Source: Apium graveolens
Taxonomy: Eukaryota; Streptophyta; Magnoliopsida; Apiales; Apiaceae
NCBI RefSeq assembly: GCF_009905375.1
Contig: NC_133647.1
Span: forward strand, 76,388,671 to 76,452,670
DNA length: 64,000 nucleotides
Reading direction: 5' to 3'
The translations under genes and the position numbers were made by a program. Below are positions 10,257-21,100 of the stretch, in pieces; position 1 is the stretch's first letter; every line of letters starts with the position of its first letter. Below the pieces are notes generated by a model. It was not told the origin of the DNA, made no database searches, and worked only from the letters and a program-made list of their open reading frames with translations.

Positions 10257-11932
10257 TGAAAGGAATATGTCCTAAGTCCAATCATGTATAAGGATTTAGG
10301 AATAACTTTTATGTAATCTGTTTTGATTTCATTGATATTAATAAAAGACTTGTTTTGTTTTTATTACGGGCTTTATCTATTTAAGTGTTTAAATAAGATA
10401 TACCATAGTTTAGAGTAAAGCTTTTTATGGATTATGATGAGATCATAATAGTGAGACCTAAAAAGATGATAACTCTAAACTTAAATAGTTCCTGGTCATA
10501 GGATTACTAACTGGTAATTAATAATCCGCAAAGATCGGTACATACTATGCTTGCTTCATTATGAAGGATGTCTGTTCTCATAGACATTTGTGTGGTGACA
10601 CTATAGCTAGTATGTAGGTGCTTATTATAGAATAAGTTCACTGAACATGACTCGCACAGCTGAACAACTGATGGAGTTCACTCACGTGTCAGCAGTTGTT
10701 CACCTAGTGATAGTTGTACAAGTATCCTTAGACTTGAGGTCATCATAGTCATCTTGTGTACACTGAACTATGCTTTGGTTTAGTTCTTAGTCTCCAGGGA
10801 CAATTATTAGGGCTCTTCTAGGTATAGGAATTTGTACACGAAGATAGTGTATGATCAATATAGGATCTACCCCTTCCAGTGAAGGAAGCGAATGTTCAAG
10901 GCTGATCCACTTATGCTAGTTCATGAATCTCTGGCCAGAGTGAATGAAATTAAAAAGGAGTTTCTAATTTGCATAGAACTACGCATAGTAAATGGTAAGC
11001 AAAGTGATTGAATTAGATAGGCTTGACACGAGATCCATGTCTTGTATTTAATCGGGACATTGTAGGGTAGAAGGAGTTTATTGTACGGTAACTATTCACT
11101 GAATAGGTTCTTGATATTCTAAGCAGTGAATTCATATTATCCGGATAGTCGCGATATGCTGAGAAGTATCCTTCACGATGTAGAATAAATGTGATTAATT
11201 AATTAATCATCTTTAATAAATTAGAGAATTTATATAAATAATGATAAAATAGTTTTATTATTATTTATTTCTACTACCGGCTTAATATTGAACCTACAGG
11301 GTCACACCATAAAAAGAGAATGATTTAATGGTGGAGGAATTAATTAATAATGGCTAAATAATTATTTATTTATGAAATAAATAATTAATTGGCAAATTTA
11401 ATAATTGATTAAATGAGATTTAATTGATTATAAATTAATTAAGAAAAGTTCTTAATATTATTAATTAAAGGATTTAATTTTTGGAAATTAAATCAAGAGA
11501 GAGAATTATTTCTAAAGTGTTTAGAAAAAGGATTAATGATTAAAAGGTGTTTTAATTATTAATGAGAATAATAAATGGGATAATAATAATAATATTTATG
11601 GAAAAATTTCAGCTGAAAATTTTGCCTATAAATACACTATTATAGACCCTATTTTATTCTAACCCACATCAAACCCGAAAACCCAAAAAGTTTGGAAAAC
11701 CCAATTCTCTCCACCTCCTTCCTCCTCCTTAACATCGTTTTCTTGGTGGATATCGGTGGAGTGCTTCATACTTGAGGAGCAATTGCTAAGGATCTCTGAT
11801 CGTTGTCTCCGAATTAATTTAAAAGGTTAGATTCGATCCCTCGAATTTTTATTCACGATTTATATGCTTTTATTTGGATTTTGTATGTGTAAAAGTGTTT
11901 TGCCATGCCCCCGCTGTGTTTAAAATCCAACA
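10257..11932 (+). repeat. Copia 3' LTR
   Basis: Same length (1676 bp) as the 5' LTR, about 98% identical by eye, TG...CA ends, with the ATATC duplication directly after it (11933-11937). Confidence 0.95.
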
Positions 11933-12366
11933 ATATCCTCATGAGTAGCCTCAGCAATCCTCACAGCAGCTGCTCTCCGAAACACCTGAAGCCTCTCTCT
12001 GAGTTGCCTCTCACCACATCCAATATCTCGAGTACGCAAAATATGCAATAACTCCTGAATCTGACCCTGAAGGTGTCGCTGCTCCATAAGGCAAGCCTCA
12101 AACTGATAATATGGAATAGAATATGAAGAGAACTGAAAAGGTACACCTGTAACTGAGTGATCAGTAAAACCTGAATCAGCAGGTGGGGGTCCTCTAATAG
12201 GCGGCCTCATGCCTGGGGCTGGAATGGCCTGCAATGATACAGGTTGTAACATAGGTGGAGGTAAAATAGCCAACACTAGTGGGACGATAGGACGTGGATC
12301 TGAAGATGGTCCTCCAACTGAGGGCTTTAAGTGATCAGCTGATTCGGGGATGAAAGAGTCGGCCAT
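11933..12366 (-). pseudogene. Gypsy A leader ORF, 5' part (function unknown)
   Basis: Minus-strand ORF from ATG 12366 (MADSFIPES) between the primer site of element A and its gag. The first half is Pro/Ile-rich (LPPPMLQP, MRPPIRGPPP), the second half helical and charged (LMEQRHLQGQIQELLHILRTR, then RQLRERLQVFRRAAAVRIAE), a possible coiled coil. The copia insertion cuts it after about 144 codons; the frame continues without a stop at 3949-3866, giving 170 codons in all. That openness contrasts with the stops in gag and pol next door. I recognise no domain. Element C has an ORF of similar position and general character at 61286-61654, so this may be a lineage feature, not chance. Confidence 0.65.
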
Positions 12367-12548
12367 CGCTGTTATCTGAAATCATATCGCAAAATAAGAA
12401 TTTCAAACCACAACGCGAATTATACTAATACATGTTATACCATCGCACTCAACCTCTCGATGTTCTATCTTTCTATTTCTTACTTCTAATCCTAACCCTC
12501 TACCCATTCCCGTCAATCTAGGCTTGTGTCAGTGACTTATAATCGGTA

Positions 12549-12560
12549 GCTGTGATACCA
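12549..12560 (-). other. Gypsy A primer binding site
   Basis: Reads TGGTATCACAGC on the minus strand: tRNA-iMet complement with one mismatch. It is six bases from the LTR start, as in element C. Confidence 0.85.
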
Positions 12561-12566
12561 AACCTC

Positions 12567-15500
12567 TGGCGCCCTCCAAACCCGGGTCAGAAGTTTAGGG
12601 TCCACACACATACCTTATTTATAACCTGCTTATAATAATAATAAAGATAATAATAATAATATGCAGTGACTCTACTTATCAACTACCATGGACCGCAACA
12701 GGTTAAAGTATGCACACAAGCCACACACACACACTTATATTACAAACGTCCAAATCCCAACTATTCAAACTTACAACTGAATAATAAACATCATTACAAA
12801 CTTTACAAACTTAAATTATCTCAAAAGTTATCAGCTAGCTTAACTCGATCAACCTGGACCCCTAGCTCTCACACTAGATTATGGATCCTCGCTACCAACA
12901 GGTTCCTTCTTAACCGAAAAAGAACATAAACAACATCGCACAAATGAGCTAACTAGCTCGGGAAGTCACATTGACAATACTGAGAATAAAATTATCAAGT
13001 GAAATGAGTTACGGTATCAGGGGAACAATGAATAAGAATATAGAATTGGATATTATATTTTTATTATAAAAACCAAGGTTAGGTTGCTGATCAATCACGC
13101 ACTAACCCCGAGCAAGGCACACAGCTCAGCTCTAATTACTGGATCCAAGGCACACATTGGCCTAAGTTGACTAAGAATTTGGTCTGACCACGAATCTGGT
13201 CCACAATTTTATAAAACAATCCAATTCTATCACAATAACAGAATAAACAATGTAAAGCAATAAACGGAATCATAATCAACATGGGATATTTCAATCAAGA
13301 GATGGGTTTCAATCTTCACAAGAAAATAAAATAGCAATTCCAAAGAATGGCTATCAGCTGGTGGAAGAATCGGATAATAAAAGAATCAAAGTTTCAAGGA
13401 TACAAGGATTTGGTTTTTCAATGTATAAGGTACAATGGTTTGATTATGTAATCAAATCTTGGTTCTGTGTTCGATATTTAATTTGTATGTATTTGTGGAG
13501 TAATATCATATATCGGTGGTTCGCATTCGGGTGTTCAAAAATAAATGGTTCAGAAAGAATAAGGTTTACGGTTCAAAGATCAATAGCTGGAATCAAGGTT
13601 TAGGGTTCAGTTCTTCAAAGCACTTGCAATATAAAATAGAACTATCAACTATTCATAACATATCTCGAGAAAGTTCAGAACACTTGCCTGGTATTAGTCT
13701 GCTATACTTCACTAACTTTCAATCAAAATCTCTTACTCCTCGACTACTTGTTTTCCTTTCCTACGCCTGGCCTCTTCTGTTCATATAACATAAGTATCTA
13801 TCAATACTTAACTCATATGATTCTATTCGGTATACACTTCTATCTACCCCTCGTTTTACCCAAATCCGATTAACGGATTGAAAGTTATGCTAAAAACAAA
13901 TAAACACCGAACATATAGACCAATAGTCTAACAAACAAGTCATGTATAACACATAGCACGTCAAACAACTAATGAAATTCCATTTATGGAGAGGTCTCGG
14001 GTCATAAACACTCTTTCAGGTATTTAATATGATTTTCAAAACATTTTTCGGAGTCAAAACGAGTCGTTGGATCAATTTCGGGTAATAAACTGAGTCTGAT
14101 TACTTAAATCTGACTCGAATGTAATTTTATAATAATTATCGAGCCTTGAAAATAATTTAAAATAATAATTTAAAGCTCGAAAATATTTTTCAGGATTTTT
14201 AAATCATTTTAAAATAATTAAATAAAATTAAATATTCAATTAAAGTCAATTAATAAATAATTAAACTAATTAATCAATTAATATTTAAATTAATTGATCA
14301 ATTAATCAATTAATTATTAATTAAAAATTAATTAATTAAGTAAATTAGATTAAATTTTCAATTAAAAATGAATTTTAGAATTAAAATAAATGATTTTTGA
14401 AATTTTAAAATAATTAAAACTATTTTTGAAATCATTTTATAAAAAGAAATCCTATTTTTGAAATTATTTAAAACAGAAATCCTAATTTTGAAAGTTTTGT
14501 AATTGGAAATTTTGTTTTTTAAAATTTTTTTAAAGAACAGGGGCTGAAATGTAAGTTCTTGAAATCTAGGGGAACTAGACAGCAATTTTGCCGTCTCCCC
14601 TTTCATCCTCACCAGCGGACGGTCGGGAAGCCATTAACGGTGACCCGCCACCGCGCAAGCTCGCCGGAAACATGCCTCAAAGCTCAGAACGATTCGAAAA
14701 CTCGGGGAAATGTGCGGGTGATTGCCAGGAACTCATTCATGTAAACAAATCAAGCAAACAAACTCCTATTTACCCGGATTTGTGCCCGAAAATGAAGAAC
14801 ACCGACGAACTTTCAAATCAACAACACGGTCACTACGAGCAACTTCGATTAGCATGCTATATATGAATCGATTTCAAATTCCATAAGGAACACAACCCAC
14901 CCCTAAATAAGAAACCCCCAAATTCAGTCATGAAAATTCAAACGAGTATAAACCCTAATTATATAATTCGAGAATCAAACCCTAATTTGAACATGTTATT
15001 GAATTCCAAATCAAGAATATAATATACCAAAATGATCAGGAAGAAAAGATCTACAACATGCAATCATCATATCATACAAACAATTGCTCGAACTCAAAAC
15101 CCCAATTATAATTCTTAAAAATTCAAATATAAATCAGTTTATAGGATATTAACCTTTGATTCTGGGTTGAAACTGATGTCTGAATCAGATAGGATATTTC
15201 TCAGGCTTCGATTCGAGTATATGCACGCCTCAGTCCAATATCGATAACGCCTCCGGGTTTAGGTTTGATTACGAAGAACAGTTTATAAATATAGTATTTT
15301 CTCTATTTTATATAGATTTTACTGGTTATAAATGATTTTCTGTATGAAATAAATTACGGTAAGGGCTATTTATATTTACGGAAAATTAATACCCCGTTGG
15401 ATCATTCCGGATATAAAATAGTACGTTTATTTATAAAAACAGATCCAAACGGTACCGGTTTTCGAGATAATTATCCAGGTCTGTACAATTTGTATTGTGT

Positions 15501-16055
15501 TCTTGGTCTCAGCGCCTGGTTACACGTATTACGAGGTAATAATTATAATAGTTTAATAAAAAGATTTCGTTTATCGAAAATATGAGTTTTATTGATTTAC
15601 CGAAATGAATTTTTTATCGAAAATATTTCGACGGGACCCGCACAGGACAAACCGTACGCCGGATCGAAAAAGTCAAAACATGGAAAATTCTCGGAATATT
15701 GCAATTAGGTTAGGAAGGAGTTCTCGGAAGAGTTTCGGGTTATAAAAATGTAAAAAAACGGGTGAAGTCGGCTGGTTCCCGATTATATAAAATTGTTTAT
15801 AAATACTCGAAAAAGAATTTATTAAATCCATAAATTTCCTATAAAACCATAAATCATCATAAAAATAAATAGGAAGATATGACAATTATCTATATTTTAT
15901 TTTGGACATATAAAAATTAAAATACTCAATTTATATTATTTTTAAACATCTAAAGACATATACCACTTAACAATTAATTCACAAAATAAATACTAAATAT
16001 GCATAATATTTATTTATTAGCAAAAATAATTACACGATATATCCCAGATATTACA
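12567..16055 (-). repeat. Gypsy A 5' LTR (about 3.5 kb)
   Basis: On the plus strand it begins TGGCGCCC next to the primer site and ends ATATTACA. Read on the minus strand it starts TGTAATATCTGGGATATATCG. No coding content. AT-rich low-complexity DNA at 14130-14540 contains many TTAATTAA-type words. A TATA box (TATAAATAGCCC) reads on the minus strand at 15374-15367. The partner LTR is outside the window. ORF-like stretches at 12666-12929, 13361-13788 and 14358-14866 have no homology I recognise and are treated as chance. Confidence 0.85.
15367..15374 (-). promoter_or_regulatory. Candidate TATA box of the gypsy A LTR
   Basis: TATAAATA followed by GCCC on the minus strand, about 680 bp from the LTR's 5' end. 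The LTR-like fragment at 47726-48693 has a very similar TATAAATAGACC. Confidence 0.55.
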
Positions 16056-16148
16056 TCAAGCGGTTGACCTCCCTACATGGAGGGCTCTGGCTGACCAGGA
16101 CGTCCTGAGGTGGACTTACTGGTCGGTCCAGAATGTTCTGGGACGGAT
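16056..16148 (+). other. Orphan coding-like scrap between two retrotransposons
   Basis: GC-richer than its surroundings. One plus frame is open across it and a little into the next LTR (about 36 codons), reading DLPTWRALADQDVLRWTYW and onwards. It is wedged between the 5' LTR of A and the LTR of E. It could be the tail of another element's accessory ORF or a host exon remnant; I do not recognise it. Confidence 0.3.
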
Positions 16149-16983
16149 TGTAAGGGATATCTTGTAGGCTTGATGATAACTCACCAACACACTCTAAGTA
16201 GATAATTTAAACAAATTTGTAGCTTTCAAAGGATGACTACATTATCTATCCGTTGAAAGAGTAACCTATATAAATAAGTTTGTAGCACATTTCTATGTAT
16301 CATAAATAACTTAGGGATTTAGAAGTTTTAGTTATTCATATGTTAACTACTAGCAAGATATACAAAATAGGTGGGTTAATTGTATATAGAAGATGCCTTG
16401 TAATTTTGTATAAGTGAAAGATTATCAACTGCTATGGAAACAACTTCAACTGCAAATCTACAAAGCTTCAACGGATGATCCTATAAAGCTCAACGGATAA
16501 TTTAGTATATTCTCAACGAATGAGCTAGTCAAGTTTCAATGGATAAGAGATGAAGCGTCAAAGAATAACTCCTATAAAGCCTCAATGGATAATCAACCAA
16601 TATAGAAGTTGAAAGGGACTTGATAGTCACATGGGTTGATTGTATACAAAGGGAATATGGAAACCTGATTGCAGGTGTTAGAATAAATAAAGCATTTCCA
16701 TTTCCATGCAAAACAGGGACGTTCAAAGATGCAGTATCTAACTGGATTACATTGGATAGAGAAATGAAGAAACATGTGATTGGACCTAGCTGATAAGTTT
16801 TATGTTTTGTCTTATTTCACATATAACTTGGTGATTTATAAACCAAGAGTAGCAAGTGTTTAGTAGTTTAACAATTACATTTTGATTTAGAACAAAAGAG
16901 CAAGCAAGTTGTATCTCTAGACTCTCAAGTTCGAAGTTGTAAATACTTGTAAGCAGTTGTGTGCTATTAGCATCACAGAGTTA
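16149..16983 (+). repeat. Element E 5' LTR, first part
   Basis: Contains at least six copies of the motif TCAACGGATR or its complement (16247, 16468, 16491, 16513, 16535, 16581, some with one change) and a TATA box, TATAAA, at 16837-16842. Ends at the AGTTA target site (16979-16983). Confidence 0.8.
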
Positions 16984-17193
16984 TGTTAGTCCCTAACAAT
17001 GCAAAAAGAATTACAGAAGGGGGTTGAATGGAATTCTTGAAACTTTTTCTGAATTATAAAATGTTCTAACTCAAAATATATATGTGAGTGTTTTGATTTG
17101 CAAAGTGCGGATTGATAAGTTAAAATGAATCAAAATACAAAGTAATAAAAACACAAGTCTTTAAAACTTTCTGGTGGATTTGAGTGTATCCAC

Positions 17194-17249
<56 letters not shown>

Positions 17250-18052
17250 GAGAACCCTGTGAAGCTTGAATAGCTCACAGCTGCTTACAAATATGAACAA
17301 CTAAACTTACAGAGAAATGCTACAGGATACAGCTTACAATTGTTTCTCTAACAATTTATTTGCTTAGTGTTCTTGTTGTTCTACTTGCTACTCTTGGTTT
17401 ATATATCACCAAGATTACATAGTAATAAGACGAGATAATAAAATAAAAACCTATCAAGTCTAATACTATGCTGCTTCACTACTATATTCCAGCATCTTTG
17501 AATACCTTCATAATAGCATGAAAATTATAATGCTTCTTTGTTCTCAAAAACCCAGTTGAATAGGCTGCCACATTCCTTTTGCAAACACTCGGCGCATGTG
17601 ACTGTGTTGTCACTGTCAACGGATGTTTGAATTGATCATTCGTCGGGCACATAATTATCATCCGTCGGTTGCCTTGTTGATCATCTATCGCTGGCTTTGT
17701 TGATCATCCGTCGGGTAGCTATTTGACACTTGACTTCATTTTACTTATGCAGAATTACAAGACATCTTATATTTACAATTAATCAACCTATTCAGCATAT
17801 CTAGTTAAAGTCAACATGACACTTATGCTACTACGAAATCTATACAAAGGTGTTAACAGAAATGTGCTACATGACTTATTGTTACATAAGCTACTCACTC
17901 GATAGATGTCAAATCATCATCCGTCGGGACTATATTGAGTCATCCGTCGGGACTATACCAGATTATCCGTCGAGTGCTACATTTTTCACTAAGTTGAATC
18001 TACTAATGTGTTTTGTTAATGAAATTATCAAGTTCACAACATATTCCCAAAA
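16984..18052 (-). repeat. Element B 3' LTR
   Basis: Plus-strand ends TGTTAGTCCC ... ATTCCCAAAA (the sister copies end CAACA). It contains a (TA)n run at about 17199-17246, a minus-strand TATA box (TATATAAA, 17405-17398) and about nine copies of the CATCCGTCGG-type motif in two clusters (17616-17715 and 17895-17970). Confidence 0.9.
17398..17405 (-). promoter_or_regulatory. TATA box of the element B LTR
   Basis: TATATAAA followed by CCAAGAG on the minus strand. It is repeated in the other B LTR (23207-23200) and in the F LTR (26510-26503). Confidence 0.75.
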
Positions 18053-18068
18053 ATCTCCCCCAATTTAT
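18053..18068 (-). other. Element B polypurine tract
   Basis: Reads AAATTGGGGGAGAT on the minus strand directly before the LTR. The same tract adjoins the LTRs of F (31018-31003) and D (47216-47230). Confidence 0.85.
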
Positions 18069-18135
18069 GGCTACAAATACAGATTTAAAAAGTAGTAAAT
18101 AAAACTAAAAAATGTTGCATAATTTACTGAAACAT

Positions 18136-21100
18136 TCACAAGACAAAGTGTACAAAGATTTTCTCACAATCATTTTCAAGGTGCTCCTCTATTCTGAGCA
18201 GATTGATCCATTTCCTTGATTGTTTGGATTTCTTCCCAAGCTTCCTGTTGTTTTCTTCTATCTGATTTTGGAGCTGTCTGTGGAATTCAAGTTCATCAGA
18301 TTCTGAAAGATCCAGCATTCCTTGCATTTCCAGAAGAGTCTCATTACTAGAGATGCTCAACTGGTCCTCTAATCTGAAGAATCTTTTAACTCCCTTATCA
18401 TCCATGAATTCCATCAGCCAGTAGGGCCTTAGATGCACTTTACTCCCTGTGTAAGGAATAGTTAAGGTCTTTGGGAGTGCATCTTTGGCTCTAATACTCC
18501 TCAGTTGTTCAATCTTCTCTAGAACTAGTCTTCTAGCTGTCATATTGAATCCAAAGTTCTTCTTGAAGGATGAACAAACTTCTATCAGTACAGATTGGCT
18601 CTCTTGAAGAATCCTGTGAAGTGGCCATAATATCTTTTTTCCTCCCTTGTACTTGAATACTAACTTTTCAGGTAGATTCCTGTAAGCATTAATCCCTCTA
18701 ACTTCTTTCAATTCATCTAGATAAAGGTTTAGTTCAGAGAATTCCTTGATGTCACGGATGTACATGTTATCTCCCTTTTTAACTTTGGTTTGAGCTTTGG
18801 TTAGGGACTTGGATCTGAGAGTTGAGGTCTTCACTTTCTTAACTGCTCTTGTCTTTGTCTTCTTTGGCTTCATGAAATGAGGTAGATTGAGTTCAGGAAT
18901 TGGTAGACTATCTCAGTCTATTAGCTCATCCTTTGAAATGGTAGGTTCACCATGAAAATTCTTGGATGGATCTATCTTGAATTCTTCATGTGCCACAGAG
19001 GACATGGATGTTTGAGTTGTTGCAGATGTAGACTTTTTAGGAAACTGATCTTCCAAACCCTTTTCATCAAAGTTCACTTACCTCTTTGCATGAAGTTTGT
19101 ATCTAAACCTTTTTCTCTGCTGTGATTCTTCTTACATTTTCAGCTCCTTAGATTCAGTGGTTTTAGATGATTGTTCAGGAATTTGTTGTGTAGGTTTCAC
19201 AGCTTGCAGCTTGGCCAAGATAACAGCTTGCTCCTTCTTTTGTTTGACCATTTTAGCATCTAGAGCAGCTTGCTTCTTTTCTTCCTTCAATCTTGCCTTT
19301 TCTTCTCTTTTTGCTTCAGCAAATTGAGGGTGTCCAGCCACCACACAAATTTCCTTACCATTCCTGAAAACCTTGGCAATTCTTCTTTTCAATGCTGAAT
19401 CAGCTGGATCCTTGTAGAATGCAATAGATCTTGACAGCAGTTTCTTCTCATCAGGCTTCGGTGTCTTATAAACTGTGTCCAAAGGGTTCTTTAGTGAGGA
19501 TTTTGGATAGTTCATCTTTGGCTTTAAAATTAGTTCAGCCTTTGGAGATTTTTGATGCAGGATGTCTGGCCTCTTTCCAGATAGTTCATGCTCATATCAT
19601 TCACAGAGATTTTCCTGACTTGAGAGTGATGAATGGCTGATGTTTCTGGCTTCTTTGCTAGACCAAACCTCTTTTGAATATCCTCATCAATCTTCTCCCA
19701 GTTGATTGGACTCAACTGCTTCTTCTCAGCTGCTCTCAATGTGGCTGTTACTTCATTAATTAGATCAATAATGTCTTTAGTTGGTGGCTTAGTGAAAGCA
19801 ATTGTAGGCACAATTACTTTACTAACTTGAATGTTGAGCTGTTTCTCCCCCTCACTTGAGCATTTCTCCCCTTTTTTGTTATCATCAAGTTGTGTGGGAG
19901 GGAGTTGAGCAGCCACCAACTGTTGGAGTAGAGCAGTCTGAGTTTCTTGATTGTTAAGTATTTTGGCCATTGACTTCTCTACAGCAGATAATCTGGAGTC
20001 CATGGCCTCAACTTTCCTACTGAGATCAGCCTCCTTTCTTAGCTTTTGAACAATTTTAGTCATGGTGGTTGCAGGAAGTCTAGCATCCAACCTTTCTATG
20101 ACATCTTACTTTACTTCAGAAATTTCTTGCTTGATTGCATCCACACTCTGACTGTGTTGGAGGGCTTGAATTTTATGCAGCTGGAGTGCTTCAAGATGTG
20201 CTGTGAGTAGCTTCTTTGTGCTGGCATTAGAAGATGTCTGAATGGCTGTTTGGGTGTCATGAATTAGCTTGAATAGTGTTGATTGGAGATGTGAGTAGGA
20301 ACATTCTTTTGTTAGCATCCAGGCATGAACATCTACATCTCCCCCTATGCTCATGCTATCTTCCTCATCATCCCCACTAGCATCCCCAAAGGAAATTTCA
20401 TCAAGTTCAAAATCACTACCAATGTTAGAAGACATAGCAGTGATTGTATCCTTTGCTCTTTGTAAAGATTGTGTAGTATGCACCAAGTTCAGCAATCTTT
20501 CAGCCTCCTCAATGTCCTGTACAGCTAGAGTTTGGTAAGCTGTAACAGGGTGAGTAAATCTATCAGCATCTAGGGAAATATAATCTATAACAGCTTGATA
20601 TTCTTGCTCAAATAACCTTTCCCTTTCTGCATCATTGATATTCATTGACTCACTTGCAATGGTTTCCATCCTTATCACTCCTGTACCTGCATTTCTCTCA
20701 TGATCTCTCTTTTGTTGCATCAAGGTCTCACTTTGGCTCCCCACCCTCACACCCTTACCTTCACCATCTAAGGTAGGACTCCTCACACTCACTTTTGCCA
20801 GTCCTGAAGAAATGGATTGCATTGGTTCACTCTTTTCCTCTCCTTTTTCCTGGGAGCAACCCAGACTCTCACTCATTTCACTCCCTTCCCTCATTCCTAG
20901 GAGTGATTGCACTACTACTAAGTCTTTTGCACTTGTAATAATTGATGAAATTTGAAGCTGTGCAGAGATACTAGATGGATAAGGAATATCCGTCGGGTTA
21001 GCAGTTTGACTATCTGACGGATATCTGCTGTTAAGCTTATCCGTCGAAATACAATCACTACTCGACGGATGAAAGATATCCATCGGGATAGAAGAAATAG

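Larger units (their letters stand above)
3950..11932 (+). mobile_element. Ty1/copia retrotransposon with two full LTRs
   Basis: Complete element with 1676-bp LTRs at 3950-5625 and 10257-11932, a primer site at 5627-5638, a polypurine tract at 10244-10256 and the 5-bp target duplication ATATC at 3945-3949 and 11933-11937. It lies in plus orientation inside the leader ORF of gypsy A. By eye the LTRs differ at about 30 of 1676 positions (under 2%), so the insertion is young. The interior, however, is heavily decayed: only gag is largely open, while protease, integrase, RT and RNase H are riddled with stops, and the RT YVDD box and most of RNase H are deleted. The long leader (5639-7462) contains two unusual hairpin arrays. 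Confidence 0.96.
1..16055 (-). mobile_element. Ty3/gypsy retrotransposon A, nested and 3'-incomplete
   Basis: Minus-strand Ty3/gypsy element. Read from high to low coordinates it shows a 5' LTR (12567-16055), a tRNA-iMet primer site (12549-12560), a leader ORF, gag, protease and RT. The RT runs off the window at position 1, so RNase H, integrase and the 3' LTR lie outside. Two later insertions interrupt it: a hAT element at 1213-2012 and a copia element at 3950-11932. Removing the copia element and one ATATC copy restores an open reading frame across the site, which shows that A was the target. Several in-frame stops make it non-functional. Its gag and pol resemble those of element C (48694 onward), so a related chromovirus-type lineage is likely; the chromodomain itself is not visible here. 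The 5 bp after the LTR (TCAAG, 16056-16060) is the candidate target duplication, unconfirmed because the other end is off-window. Confidence 0.9.

Noticed and set aside
13361..13788. Overlapping ORFs inside the gypsy A LTR
   Set aside because: Low-complexity, no recognisable domain, inside a non-coding LTR.
17199..17246. (TA)n run as a regulatory element
   Set aside because: Ordinary microsatellite of differing length in the sister LTR (about 23022-23047); no further evidence.
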